A DNA stretch of 64,000 nt from assembly GCF_958295425.1 (NCBI RefSeq), contig NC_081138.1, positions 4,509,802 through 4,573,801 of the forward strand. Direction: 5' to 3'. Below are positions 35,719 to 46,908 of the stretch, piece by piece. The stretch's first letter is position 1; each line of letters starts with the position of its first letter. Origin of the DNA: Solea solea. Taxonomy: Eukaryota; Chordata; Actinopteri; Pleuronectiformes; Soleidae. The position numbers were made by a program, and so were the translations under genes. The notes below the pieces were generated by a model. That model saw only the letters and a program-made list of their open reading frames with translations, was not told the DNA's origin and did not search any database.

Positions 35719-35849
35719 AGAAATCAAAATGTGTTGGATGTGAAATGTAAACACTGCTCTTTGTCTCAAGTAGTTCACCTGATGTAGCCGCATGTGTGTG
35801 TGTGTGTGTGTGAGGGAGGCTGTGTGAGTCCAGCAGTAGAAGCAGTGTT

Positions 35850-35888
<39 letters not shown>

Positions 35889-36023
35889 TTGTGAGCTGCA
35901 GCATAGGCTTCCTGTGAGGGAGCAGATGTCGCAGAGCTCAGGCACAGCTGCGACGGGCGATAACCGCGGTGGCAAGAATATGTCGGCACGCTGGCTCTTC
36001 TCCCTGGGTCTTATCAGGCGCAC

Positions 36024-36053
<30 letters not shown>
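35686..36053. repeat. cluster of CA/TG microsatellites
   Basis: CA at 35687-35716, TG at 35793-35811 and 35853-35883, CA at 36026-36053. Complementary CA and TG tracts within 370 bp could pair in a transcript. His/Thr and Val/Cys repeat frames arise from them. Confidence 0.9.
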
Positions 36054-36054
<1 letters not shown>

Positions 36055-36965
36055 TACAATAAGGAAATAAGGAACTGCCACCCAGCACTAACATATCCTC
36101 ACAGCGGGCCCAGATAGAGGAAGGAAGGCAATGACTGAGATCGAGAGAGAGGAAGAAAAAAGAGCGAGGACTAAATCAAGGGACTTTGATGGAGAAGGTG
36201 CAGCGAGTCCCTAACAAAGCGTTGGCTCATGTCTGCTGTATCATAGACTTCATAATTTTCGTGCGCCCATTCCTAATCCTAATCCTCTCGAGCAATGAAT
36301 TGGCTGGGCTTTACGGCTTTCTGTCACAGAAAGAGCCATGACACCTGTGATAAAACCAAACTTTGTCACTTTATGGATCTCATTGACTCCTTAATACAGC
36401 GTTTGACCATTTGCACTGTTGAATTTTGTACATTTCGGGTGCAAAAGCACTTATTTGCACGTTAACGTGCACCCATTTGCCCGTTAATGGACATGCTCGT
36501 CTCGTTATCTCTGTCAAAGAGTGTTGCTGTGTCACTGTGTCTCAGCAGTCACTAAAGCCAGAGCAGCAGCGCCAATGTTGCACAATGAGATTTCACAGCC
36601 TTGCTGCAATCGTGAAGATTTAAAATTCACAAATAAGTCCACTTTTTTTTTTTTTTGTTTATTGATAAAATGATGGCGTCACTGCATCTCTGGAACAAGT
36701 GGAAGCAAATTAACTATAATAGAGGTCACGGAGAATGGGGGGTGTGGGGACGCTGAGAGAGAAAACCTGCAAAAACACGGAGTAAATAATAAATGCAAAA
36801 AAAGTGAGAGATGTGTGAAGAGAGAGAAAGAGAGCAGTTATTCTCTCTATTTCCTCAGCACCAGCTTTGTGGTTTCTACGAGGAACAGATGTTCACAACT
36901 TGATACAGTGCCTCATCCCCCCTCAACTCGCTATCTCCAGTGCCAGCACCACCAACTGTCTGTGC

Positions 36966-36990
36966 GCACACACACACACACACACACACA
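36966..36990. repeat. CA microsatellite
   Basis: About 12 CA units within intron 1. Confidence 0.9.
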
Positions 36991-37559
36991 AGCAGAGCGG
37001 TGACTCTCTCATGTGAGCACGTGGGGACGCTTTCACCTGTGCACACTGATGACTTTTCACTGTCCATTTCCCTCTGTGCTCCGGCTGCATATCCTGTTCT
37101 TGAGTCAACACTCGGCGTAATCAGGTGCCACTTCCCTCCTCTGTCAGTTTGCACTCGTGTGGGTCAGCTGTGATACTGCGCGCACTGTATGCAGCGAAGA
37201 CATATCGTAATCGTCCTTGCACCTGCAGACAAGTGATCTAATGACTGCAAAGACCAAAAACTGAACGTGACATTGGATTTAGAAGGCATGCACATAGTTA
37301 GCTATCATATTCTGGTTGCCAGTGGCATCCAAAACATAGTTTTATTGTTATTTTTATGAACCGCCATGTTGGCAGCCTTACATGCAGCCAAAAATGAACA
37401 GGACTCATGCTGGATTCAACCTGTCAGAGGTCACTGCGCACTTTAAATCCTGTAAAATCGATCGCTTGGAAAGAGCCGTAGAGGATTTCGTTTCAGACGT
37501 GCGGTATCCTCAGACGTCTTCTCAGGGAAAACTCTGATGTTTCGCCGCAGACAACGAAA

Positions 37560-37950
37560 CTCTTAGACCTTAACGATGGAAGGTCTGATCCCAACCAAAC
37601 TTGCTATGATTGATGATGGCTGAAGAAAAAGAAAAGAAAAAAGAACAGTACAAAACAGCGCCTCCTGGTGGTGACATCCAATTTCGGTTTCGATTATCGT
37701 ATCAAACTAAAAATTGGTGGAAACACTCAAAATACATGGTAGGCGATGCCTGCTGAATATGACGACAAATCGTTTAACGGTGTAGCCACGGCAACAATGC
37801 AAAGTTATATTTTTGCGAACAAAAAAAACAAACTGCTACAACTTCGCAAATCCTGGTCCGATCTGAAGCAGACTTGCTAGGATTGGTGATATTTCGGGCC
37901 CTGAAGACGTCTATTTGAAATGTTAGTCTTTGTGACTAACATTCAAATCT
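37560..37950. repeat. probable dispersed repeat
   Basis: The stretch has the phrase GCGCCTCCTGGTGGTGACAT and two parallel blocks (GGTCTGATCCCAACCAAACTTGCTATGATTG split across 37590-37615, and TGGTCCGATCTGAAGCAGAC with TTGCTAGGATTG near 37853). This suggests an internally repeated element. No second copy is in the window. Confidence 0.4.
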
Positions 37951-40825
37951 GGAGTCTACCCTTCTAGTGTAATGTAAAATATTTACTGTGTTAACGTTGC
38001 TGTGCAGACTAGCTCTTGGTAAATCTAGTCTGAGTCCGTGATTTGCCAATCACGGAATCCGTTGCTTGTTTTGTTCTGCTCCCAGTGCAGTGCAGTTTAC
38101 TTTGTCACTCAACACTTTTGATAAATAACGTTTGACAGAATGTATTGAGTCACATGACTTCTCGTCAAAAGGTTTCAGTCATCACTTTATCCTTCTGATT
38201 TGAATCTATATCTGCAATGCTTCATCTTGGTTTTGATAAAGGATGGATTTGATGAAGTTGGAGGAAGCACAAGAGCGTCTGAAACAATCAAGGAGTATGT
38301 GTTGGTATGACAGTTAAAGATGAAACCTCTTCACTGGGATGAAAGCGTCGAGGGACACTCTTTTATATCCATTTCTCTGTCTCAACGCATTTGAAAACTA
38401 GCATGTTTCAGTATTTGAAAAAGGAAAAATAACTTTTTTAAAAGTGCAGGTTGTTTTTTTTTCGTTTTTGACCTTGGAAGTTTAGCATTTGAAAAGGACG
38501 TTATTCTTTCCAAAGATTTCATTTTGAATTCCCATCATGTTTGTATAATTACCTCAAACCGAGGAGGTTATGTTTTCGTAGACGTGGGTTTTTATGCAAG
38601 TTTGTCCTTCAGTTAGCAACTCCCTGTCTACACTTTCCGACAAATCAATCTGAATTTGCTGTGATTTCTGTATTTAGACAAGAATCTACCCACTGATAAC
38701 AAAATAGGAAATTTAAATATGAAAAAAACTTAACCATAAAACTAAGTTTCATCCGGATCTGATCCAGATTACAGATTTGGAGGCAATTTAAATGAAACAT
38801 GATGTCATATTTTGTGTATATTTGTATGTTTATTTTATTAAGCTGTATGCTTGAGTAGTTTTATTGGCCAGGACACAAAAGAGATTTATAATCTCACTGA
38901 GTTACATAAAGGTTATAACATAGGACGTCCCATTTAACAAGTTCAGATGTGTATATCTGAGCTTTTTGTCATGCTTATGTAAGATGGTAATAGGTCACAA
39001 GTTACAACAAGTTTAATCTATTGCGACACAATAAGATTAACCGACCAACAATAATGCATCACACACAAATAGATCCAAATTATTTTAAAAAGGTGCTAAA
39101 AACTAAGCAATAAAGAGTCGTCCAACCTACCAGGATGGAGCTAAGCCTAGCTCGTCTTTAATGGCTTGCTGAGGATTTGAACTCGCTGAGGACCAGGCGT
39201 AGTCAACAGCAACAATCTGAATCAGGATTACCACCAAAAATAGTCCTGGACAAGCCACAAAAACCTAATTTGCCGAACCCAAATCCCAAGAAACCGCCAG
39301 CAACACACTAAACTAACCATTTTTAAGTTCAAAATGTCTGATGGCAGTCTGGTTCAAGGAAGTCCAAGTACAGCTGGGACGATCAGGCCTCCTGTGCAGG
39401 ACTAATCAGCTCCCAGGAGCCACACATGTTGTTCAATCAGGCATGCACACCTGCAACCCATCTCACACTCTCATGCAGACACAGGGAAAACCAAACCACA
39501 ATCCCGATCCGGATCCAAATGGATCCGAATGTAAAAATGTGAAACGTCTTCACATCATGTGACAATTTGCTGTCCAGTGGCAGATAGAATGTCTCCTCCT
39601 CCTTCAGATTAGATGGAGTCACTTGAGGACACACAGCACAGACATGTTATATATATATATATATATATAAAAAAATAGGTTAAAGAATGGATGGGCATGA
39701 CTCAGAGACACATTTCGCAACCCAACTTTATCTATCAGCGCTTAAATCAGCATTACAGTGCCTTTTTTATTTTGATTGAGTGAGATGCCCTCTTTCCCCT
39801 TTCACGATGACTACACTGGTGTCTTTCATTGGTGTGCGTGTTGTCTGCTCAGTGCACACGAGAGACGAGAGGACGGGAGAATTGAGAAGAGCGCGGGGGG
39901 ACACAATGGGTCTCGCGGTTCCTTTCACTCGACTCAGGGCCTTATCTCCTTTCAACACACTAGCCTGTGACTGCCACTATAGGAAAAGGATTTACATTGT
40001 GCGAGGAGAGGAAACGCCGCAAACTTTCCCTCCTGCGTTTACTCTGACACAGACAAACACGCGGCACAAAGACCCGAGCCTGGCTCATGTGCCACAGAGA
40101 GTGTTCAACCATCCAGAAGATGCTCAGTCCAGAGAATGGAGGTGATCAAAAGAGCTGAGACAAAGCTGTTTTCATCATTAATTCCATCGAAAACACGCCA
40201 TTATGGCACTTGAAGTTCATCGAGGCGAGTTCCCACCTCGTGTGTCTCATTGTGCAGTTTATCAGGCCGGCCACATGGAGTGTCAGCGCTAACCCAGTGA
40301 CCGCTCGACAAAAGGCCAAATTAAGAGGAGTGAGGGGCTGCCGCGCCGAGACGGTGACAGGCTGACTGACGCCGTTCCCGAGGAGAATAGCATCCTGTCA
40401 ATCTCAGAGCTGTCACCTTGACAGGAATCCTTTCTTAGGATGCAACCCCCATCGCCAACCTTTCTGTCACTCAAGGCCACACATGCCCACACACACACAC
40501 ACACACACACCTCTTCCCCTTTTCAGTAGTCTGCACAAGACACAAATAAGCTGCCGATACAGTAAGATACTAAGGATACACACACACTCAATGCTGCATA
40601 CACACAGAGCCACCTAAGGCCATAAGTCTGAGGAGACAGAGAGAAATATGGCGATTGAATTTCATTAACACTCCATCCATCTCCTTGACAACTGTACTTC
40701 CACCACAGCACACTGTGTGTGCCATTACACCTGTAATGGCCTGTTCGGCTGTTTAGTTTATGAATCTAATTTAGTATGTGCATTGTATACGGCCACAATT
40801 AAAAAAAAGAGAATGGTTGACAAAG

Positions 40826-40828
40826 GAA

Positions 40829-40859
<31 letters not shown>

Positions 40860-40861
40860 AT
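40826..40861. repeat. AAAT tetranucleotide repeat
   Basis: About nine tandem AAAT units. Confidence 0.9.
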
Positions 40862-40899
40862 GTGTCACTTCCTGGTTTTCAAGAAGCGAGCTGGACTAT

Positions 40900-41690
40900 T
40901 TCTAGTCTAGATGTTCTACCACACACACCCACCACATCAGAGTAGGGATTGGGTTTTTTACTTTAGGGAAGTAAAATCATCAAGTAACGGAAGAGTATTA
41001 GGGCCACATTAGAGATTAAAGTCAGAATTCTGAGATTAAAGTCAGAATTCTGAGATTAAAGTCAGAATTCTGACATTAAAGTCACAATTGTGAGAAAAAA
41101 AGTCAGAATTCTGAGATTAAACTCACAATTCTGGGGGGGGAAAAGTCAGAATTCTGAAATTAAAGTCAGAATTTTTTAACAAAAAGTCAGAATTCTAAGA
41201 TTAAAGTCTGAATTCTGAGAAAAAAGTCACAAAGTCACAATTTTGAGATTTAGATCTAGATGTTTTAGACACTCCCACCACATGAGAGTAGGGATTGCTT
41301 TTTTACGATAGGGGAGTAAAATCAAGTTACAGAAGAGTATTAGGGCCACATTAGAGATTAAATTCAGAATTCTGAGATTAAAGTTACAATTTTGAGAACA
41401 AAAAGTCACAATTCTGGAAAAAAAAGAGTCAGAATTCTAAAATTAAAGTCACAATTTTGAGACTTAGATCTAGATGTTTTACACTCTCCCACCACATCAG
41501 AGTAGGGATTGTTTTTTTTACATTAGGGGAGTAAAATCATCAAGTTACGGAAGAGTATTAGGGCCACATTAGAGATTAAAGTCAGAATTCTGAGATTAAA
41601 GTCACAATTTTGGGAACAAAATTTCACAATTCTAAGTTTAAAGTCAGAATCGAAGAAAAAAGTCAGAATTTAGAGATAGGTCTAAAGATC
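40900..41690. repeat. higher-order tandem repeat with AGTCAGAATTCTGAGATTAA subunits
   Basis: Three copies of a lead segment starting TCTAGATGTT (40906, 41255, 41469) are each followed by CACATCAGAGTAGGGATTG-type sequence, AAAATCATCAAGTTACGGAA and GAGTATTAGGGCCACATTAG, then by variable numbers of a 20-bp subunit AGTCAGAATTCTGAGATTAA. The subunit centres on the 12-bp palindrome TCAGAATTCTGA. Spacing between leads is 349 and 214 bp, and the difference is set mainly by subunit number. Confidence 0.85.
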
Positions 41691-43439
41691 TAAATATATC
41701 TTTAGATTATTTCTTTAACATGTTTAAAGAACATTTCAATGCCTTTTTCTTGTTAAATCTCTTGGGACTAACGACTGAAACAACTACTAAAAGACAATGT
41801 AAACATTTCCGATCAATAACATCGGTTTGAATCACTGACGTTCCCTTAAAAAGTCTGGTGACAACTTGCCAGAAGTGGAAGTTATAAGCGACACTCTGCG
41901 CTCGCTCATTTCAGTTTGAATTCACTTTTGAAACAGTTTGTAAGTTTGTCTTTTTTCTTTATTTTTTACAGTGCATGGTTAGTGCAGCACCTGCACCTGA
42001 AGTCATTCCTTCTCCCAGGCCACGCAGAGCACTGGGGGTTTCCACGGGTTTCCCCTCTCCTGTGTGGCTGTTCATCATGTTACACTGGAGTGTTTTTTTT
42101 TTATTTACTTATTTATTTTTCAGAAGCTCTATATGAAGGCTGCATTTGTCTGGGGGCGGAGCAGCTGTCCGTGTGTACTTTACGAGCTGGTTCTGTTTGT
42201 TCTGCAGACACAGGAGGGGTCAGGAGGGTGTCAGCTTTGTCTTCTGCACCCCCTCCACTCTTAGGTGTGTGTGCATGTGCATGTATGTGTGTGTGTGTGT
42301 GTGTGTCCACCAGAGGACAGGTGGAGGATTCTCACTATATGCATGTTACCTGCCTTTTTCTTGGTCCTCCCCATTAAAAGACAATAATATAATAAAAATG
42401 TGTCAAAGTCAGCCAATGACAATAATTATAATAATAATGAAAGATGAATTTAAACAGTTTAAAACAGGATAATCAGGGACAGGCATGAGCGATATTTAAC
42501 TTCCTGTGTGCAGTGTGGTCATCTCGGCCAGGTGTCACAACCTCTAAATTCTACTCTGGTGTGAAACACAAGTGTCGCGTGGAGCTGATAAACTTGCAAT
42601 GTGTGAGTTCCGGTCACAGTGGTGTGAATTTATATTTAAAAGTCACTCGCGACAGTTTCATGCAAAAGCGGCCGACGCGTGAGGATCTGAAGGGTCAGGA
42701 TCAGTAAAATCCTTAAATCAATGACTGGATGACTAATAGTTAATGACTCGTACCAGAAATAGAACACACAGAGTGACCTGCAACAAATCTAACTAATCAT
42801 TTTTAACTTTTAAAGTTGCCGGCGATGAAATCTGTCATGAAAGTGGATTTAATAGTTCCGTGTTGGTCAAGCGAAGCTGTCGCCTCATTTTTAAGTCGAA
42901 TAAATGACCAATCATAGGTTTTTATAAGCTATTTATTTACTGTGTGGACAGATGCATTATATATATATTATATAAGTGTTTCAAATAAAGAAAATAAAGA
43001 AAAGTCAGTGCAGTCATAATGGACTCAAGTCCTCTGCTTCCCCTTCTGTGGGAGCTGAGGCTGCAGCTCGGCCCTGATGTGGGGAAACAGCGCCGCCCGT
43101 GGGCAGACAGCGGGACTGTGGAAGTGTTGTATTTTCGCTGAGATCATTGCTTTTTTTTTTTTTTTTTTGCTTTTTTTTAATTCGACCACTTTTAGTATAA
43201 TGTAGTAAAACTTAAAATTTATTTTGTTTTTTTGTTATTCTTTGAAGGTCACACACGGTGCGTAATGTTTATGATTTACAAACAAGCAGGTTATTCTTTA
43301 TCATAATAAATATGTATTTTTTTATTATCATATTTATAATTTATAATAATTTTTACTAATAATTGCTGAACTAATAATAATAATGAAGGTTCTCTTCAAT
43401 TTGGAAACGGATTCCTGCACAATGGATGCCAGCTCCTGG
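41691..43439. other. intronic non-coding DNA
   Basis: No exon was recognised. A TG tract lies at 42283-42305, and a T-rich, A/T-rich zone at 43150-43390. The 153-codon frame at 41916-42377 runs into the TG tract and is not called. Confidence 0.5.
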
Positions 43440-43445
43440 TACCCG

Positions 43446-43505
43446 AGAGAGAGAGAGGGGGAGAGAGAGAGAGAGAGGGAGGGAGAGAGAGAGAGAGAGA
43501 GAGAG
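43446..43505. repeat. GA microsatellite at the head of the candidate proximal exon
   Basis: AG/GA units interrupted by a few GGG triplets. GA tracts near promoters are common in vertebrate leaders. Confidence 0.9.
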
Positions 43506-44210
43506 GGGTTAGGAGCTCCAGATGGTGTTTAAACGCAGACAGAAGGCTACACCGAGGACAGAGAGAGCGAGAGAGAGAAGGAGGAGGAGGAGAGAGAGCC
43601 AGCCGCGGTTATTGCGCACAGTGGTCCCGTCAGCTCCACTCATCACCGAGGACAAAACAAGTCAGAGGGGGAAAAAAAAACAGACATTTGTCTCAAAACC
43701 CACGGCGAGGGAAAAAAAAGAAAAAAAAAAAGGCTAAAAATATGCTCAGCTGATTGTGATTATCTCCGGAGGAGGCGACTATTTTTCTCTCACAGCATCT
43801 GACGTGCGTCGGAGGAGGAGGACACGAAGGAGCCCTGAGAGAGAGAGAGTGGGAGAGAGACGCGGCGCTGCTCGATCACCCTCTCGGCTTGTTTTTTATT
43901 GTCATTATTTCGGTTCCTCTGCTCGGATGCGCGAGGACTCGATCCCGACACTGTGAACTAAAGAAGAAGAACGTGTGGGGGGGGGGGGGCCCTCTTTAAA
44001 AGTTGACACGGGGATAAAAAAAAGACGCACCCTGCACGCGCAAGGACCCCGCATCTTCTCATCGTTTGCGTCTTTACGCGCGAGCCGTGGAGGATTTATG
44101 GACTAAATATAACCCTGTTTACTCTTTTTCCTGATTTTCCTTCACCTGGGATGTTTCCAATGAGCATGAGAGCGGATTTAAATGACCGGAACAAGTTGTG
44201 ATTGTTTTTT

Positions 44211-44211
44211 T

Positions 44212-44245
<34 letters not shown>
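44211..44245. repeat. AT microsatellite
   Basis: AT dinucleotides with one CAT interruption, inside the candidate proximal exon, following a T-rich run. Confidence 0.9.
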
Positions 44246-45489
44246 ATCACCTTCAGCACCAGAAGCTGTTTGCTTGACAAAAAAAAACTGCAAAAACCAA
44301 AGACATCAGTGTTTTTCTTCTTCTTTTCTTTTAAAGGATCACAGAGCTCTGCGGTTTCCATGATGTCCTTTCTCTTCCCCTATAATTGAGAAGAGAAATA
44401 TCCCATCATTTATTTTTATTTTTTAAAAAAAAAAAGAAAACCCCGGAAAGTCAAGATTCCTTCTGAACTTCCAAAGGAAAGATCAACATTTATTGTCTCG
44501 TGTCTCAGAGACCAAAAAACACCTGAATAGTTGTTGTTTTTTAAGCAAAGAGGCTGAATCCTTCAATCCCCACAAATGATGAAGATATAAAAGCTTCTTT
44601 TTTTTTCCAACAACAACAAAAAAAAAAGACTGCTGTGGATTTATCATCGCCACATTTTCAGTTTGACCTCGACCTTCACAAAGTAAGTGCAACCTGCAGA
44701 CTTTGACTGTGCTGAAGCAGAGTAATTCTTTAAATGCTCACAGGAGGACATGCTGTATGTGTGTAAGACTGTCTATAAGGTTCAAATAGTTGCTATAAAT
44801 ATAACTTGGGAGTCACATTCTGGTTACTGGGGCTTGTTAAAGCAGTCCACGCTCTGTTTTACCCTTTATTATTATTATAAGTTATCTTTGTGTGCAGTTC
44901 TTTCCTCTTGGGTTTGCATAGTATGTCGTCTTTAGAGGTTTTATGTGTAAAATGGCACTAAAAAAACACTGAATCAATCAAAAAATGACCAAAAAATGAC
45001 ATGAGTTGTTTTTATGATACAGAAATCAAGACATTATTGGAGATGTTATTATTTGCACTTGTCTCTTCTGTTGTGTTGAGGGAGGATAGGTGGGGAGAGG
45101 GGAGAGAGGGAGAGGAGGGGGAGACTTGTTTATCTCATCAGTGATGCCACTAAATCTCTGGTCTCCGTGAACTTCGGCGTCCACCTGGACTGTAACCGGG
45201 GTCAGGGGTGTGAAAGCCAGACAATTTCCCTCGACATGAACTGTGATTTAAGCAAAAAGCAAAGTTTTTTTCTGCGATCTTTGCAAATTAGGGAAAGAAA
45301 TACAGGTTCCCGTCCTCATATTACTCAAATGAATCCGGTTTATTCCAACTCAATGATATGAAATGGTCCTCATTCCAACTTTATCACAGTAAACTGAAGG
45401 TTCTCATTCAGAAAAAGGTCCAGAAAGAGTTCCGATAACCGCGTTTACCCGATAAACTACGTCCCGAGCAAGTAAACAAAGGCCATTAA

Positions 45490-45620
45490 CTCAAAAGTGA
45501 GTAAAAAAGATGACTGGTTTCTCTGGCTTCTTTGCTCCATGTCGCAAAGAAATCATTGGAAGAACATCATCATCATCTTGAGGGTTTGGGAAACACTGAT
45601 GAACCTTTTATCGAGGGATC
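45490..45620. repeat. fragment of the ATTAATCGAT-type repeat family
   Basis: TTCTCTGGCTTCTTTGCTCC and TTTGGGAAACACTGATGAAC are recognisable pieces of a repeat I know from percomorph genomes whose other part appears at 49.97-50.26 kb. The match is partial. Confidence 0.45.
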
Positions 45621-45719
45621 AGGAACATCGTGAGTTGCAGTCCACGATGTATGCCTTCTTAGAAACCTTGGGGACACTCCCTGAGAAACAAGTCCAGCAT
45701 CATCCAGAGGTTTCAGCCT

Positions 45720-45743
45720 CAGCAGCAGCAGCAGCAGCAGCAG
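45720..45743 (+). repeat. AGC trinucleotide repeat
   Basis: Eight tandem units in intron 1; the poly-Ala and poly-Leu frames that result are not genes. Confidence 0.9.
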
Positions 45744-46883
45744 CACTCTTCCGCCCCGTGAGTGCAACAGTAAAACACTCAGGCCATCTTCTCTGCAGGA
45801 CACAGCCTCGGTATAATTGGCCCTGGTAAATATCACCTGAATAATTGAACAGTCCATAATAGTCTCGAACAATGGATGGTGGTGGGGGGGTTGCAGGGGT
45901 GAAACCGCAGTGCAGGCACCCGGCCTCACCGCACATTATACCTCCATCGCCGCCAAGTGAGCATCTCCTCCTTTCTCCTGACCGCCCCGTCGCTCACGGT
46001 CGCCACTTCATCATCAAGCTCGATATTTGTCTCCACTTTATCCCAATATGGATATCGAGGTGGACACAGGCTGGTTTCCCCTGAAAGTTTCTGCCTCTCC
46101 CAGGACATTGTTTACATGACACTGTAAATAGAGAGAACCATCGACCCTGTTTTCTAGCTGTCACGATGATATTTGGTGTATGTCTTTGGCTTTTTAGTGT
46201 TTAATAAGAGATAAACCCTGGATTTAGGGCCAAATGTTTCCTGCCACTGAAATGAATGACGTTATAAAAATGGAAACCAACTCACGAATGATTCATTTTG
46301 AAAATATTCCCAAAACTTGTTTTCAATCATCAACAAAAATGACTTCTAATCGATTCTCTTCACGTCAGATGAAGGGAATCAGTGTGTGTTGCAGGTTGCG
46401 GGTGCAGCTTACGTGTGGGCTTACTGTGTGATAATTATTGTGAGCTAAATGCAGGTGGAGCTGCCTATCTCTCCATTAATGAGCGGAGCAGATGGCCCCG
46501 GGTGGGCGGGAGCTCCTGCGAGCCGCGCGGCGAGCCAGTCAGGTGGTCAGACACACGACACACACACACACACACACCTGGGCCGACATCAGGCCTTTGT
46601 GTGTGTGTGTGTGGGTCTCTGTGCATGCATGGCTTCCTCTACAAACCCATATAGGCATTATGAGATCGCATATCGCGTTTATGCAAATCACCGCCCATAC
46701 ACGGGCACACGTGTGTGAAAGTCGATACGTGCAAACAGACCCACTTCTTTAGGTCTTGTGTGTACCTAATTAAGTGGCCATGTGTGGTCCTTTCAATCTC
46801 TCGTGACCTCTGACATTTTCTCCCAGAGAACCTCTGTTTTCTCTGTACCTAATAAAGTGGTCAGATTAGATGCAAGTGATGTT

Positions 46884-46908
46884 ATATATATATATATATA
46901 TATATATG
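46884..46908. repeat. AT microsatellite beside TACCTAATAAAGTGG motif
   Basis: A pure AT tract. The motif GTACCTAATAAAGTGG at 46846-46861 also occurs at 31559-31574 with one CTAATTAAGTGG relative at 46764-46777; it is a phrase common in fish repeats. Confidence 0.7.

Larger units (their letters stand above)
43440..44682 (+). promoter_or_regulatory. cbfa2t3: candidate proximal promoter and non-coding first exon of cbfa2t3
   Basis: This stretch is unlike its AT-rich surroundings. It starts with a GA tract (43446-43505), continues as CpG-rich sequence to about 44100, then becomes an A/T-rich leader. It ends at a consensus donor, GTAAGT at 44683-44688, directly after CTTCACAA. It has only short ORFs, the longest from 43522 (71 codons, Arg/Glu-rich and driven by the GA repeats), so I read it as untranslated. 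Spliced to exon 2 it would give a transcript whose first MTG-type start is Met 58468, as in the shorter known MTG16 isoform. The exon start, and whether one or two exons are present, cannot be seen. The alternative is a separate non-coding RNA or unrelated CpG-rich DNA. Confidence 0.45.

Noticed and set aside
40900..41690. CRISPR array
   Set aside because: Repeats are contiguous, lack unique spacers, and the genome is animal.
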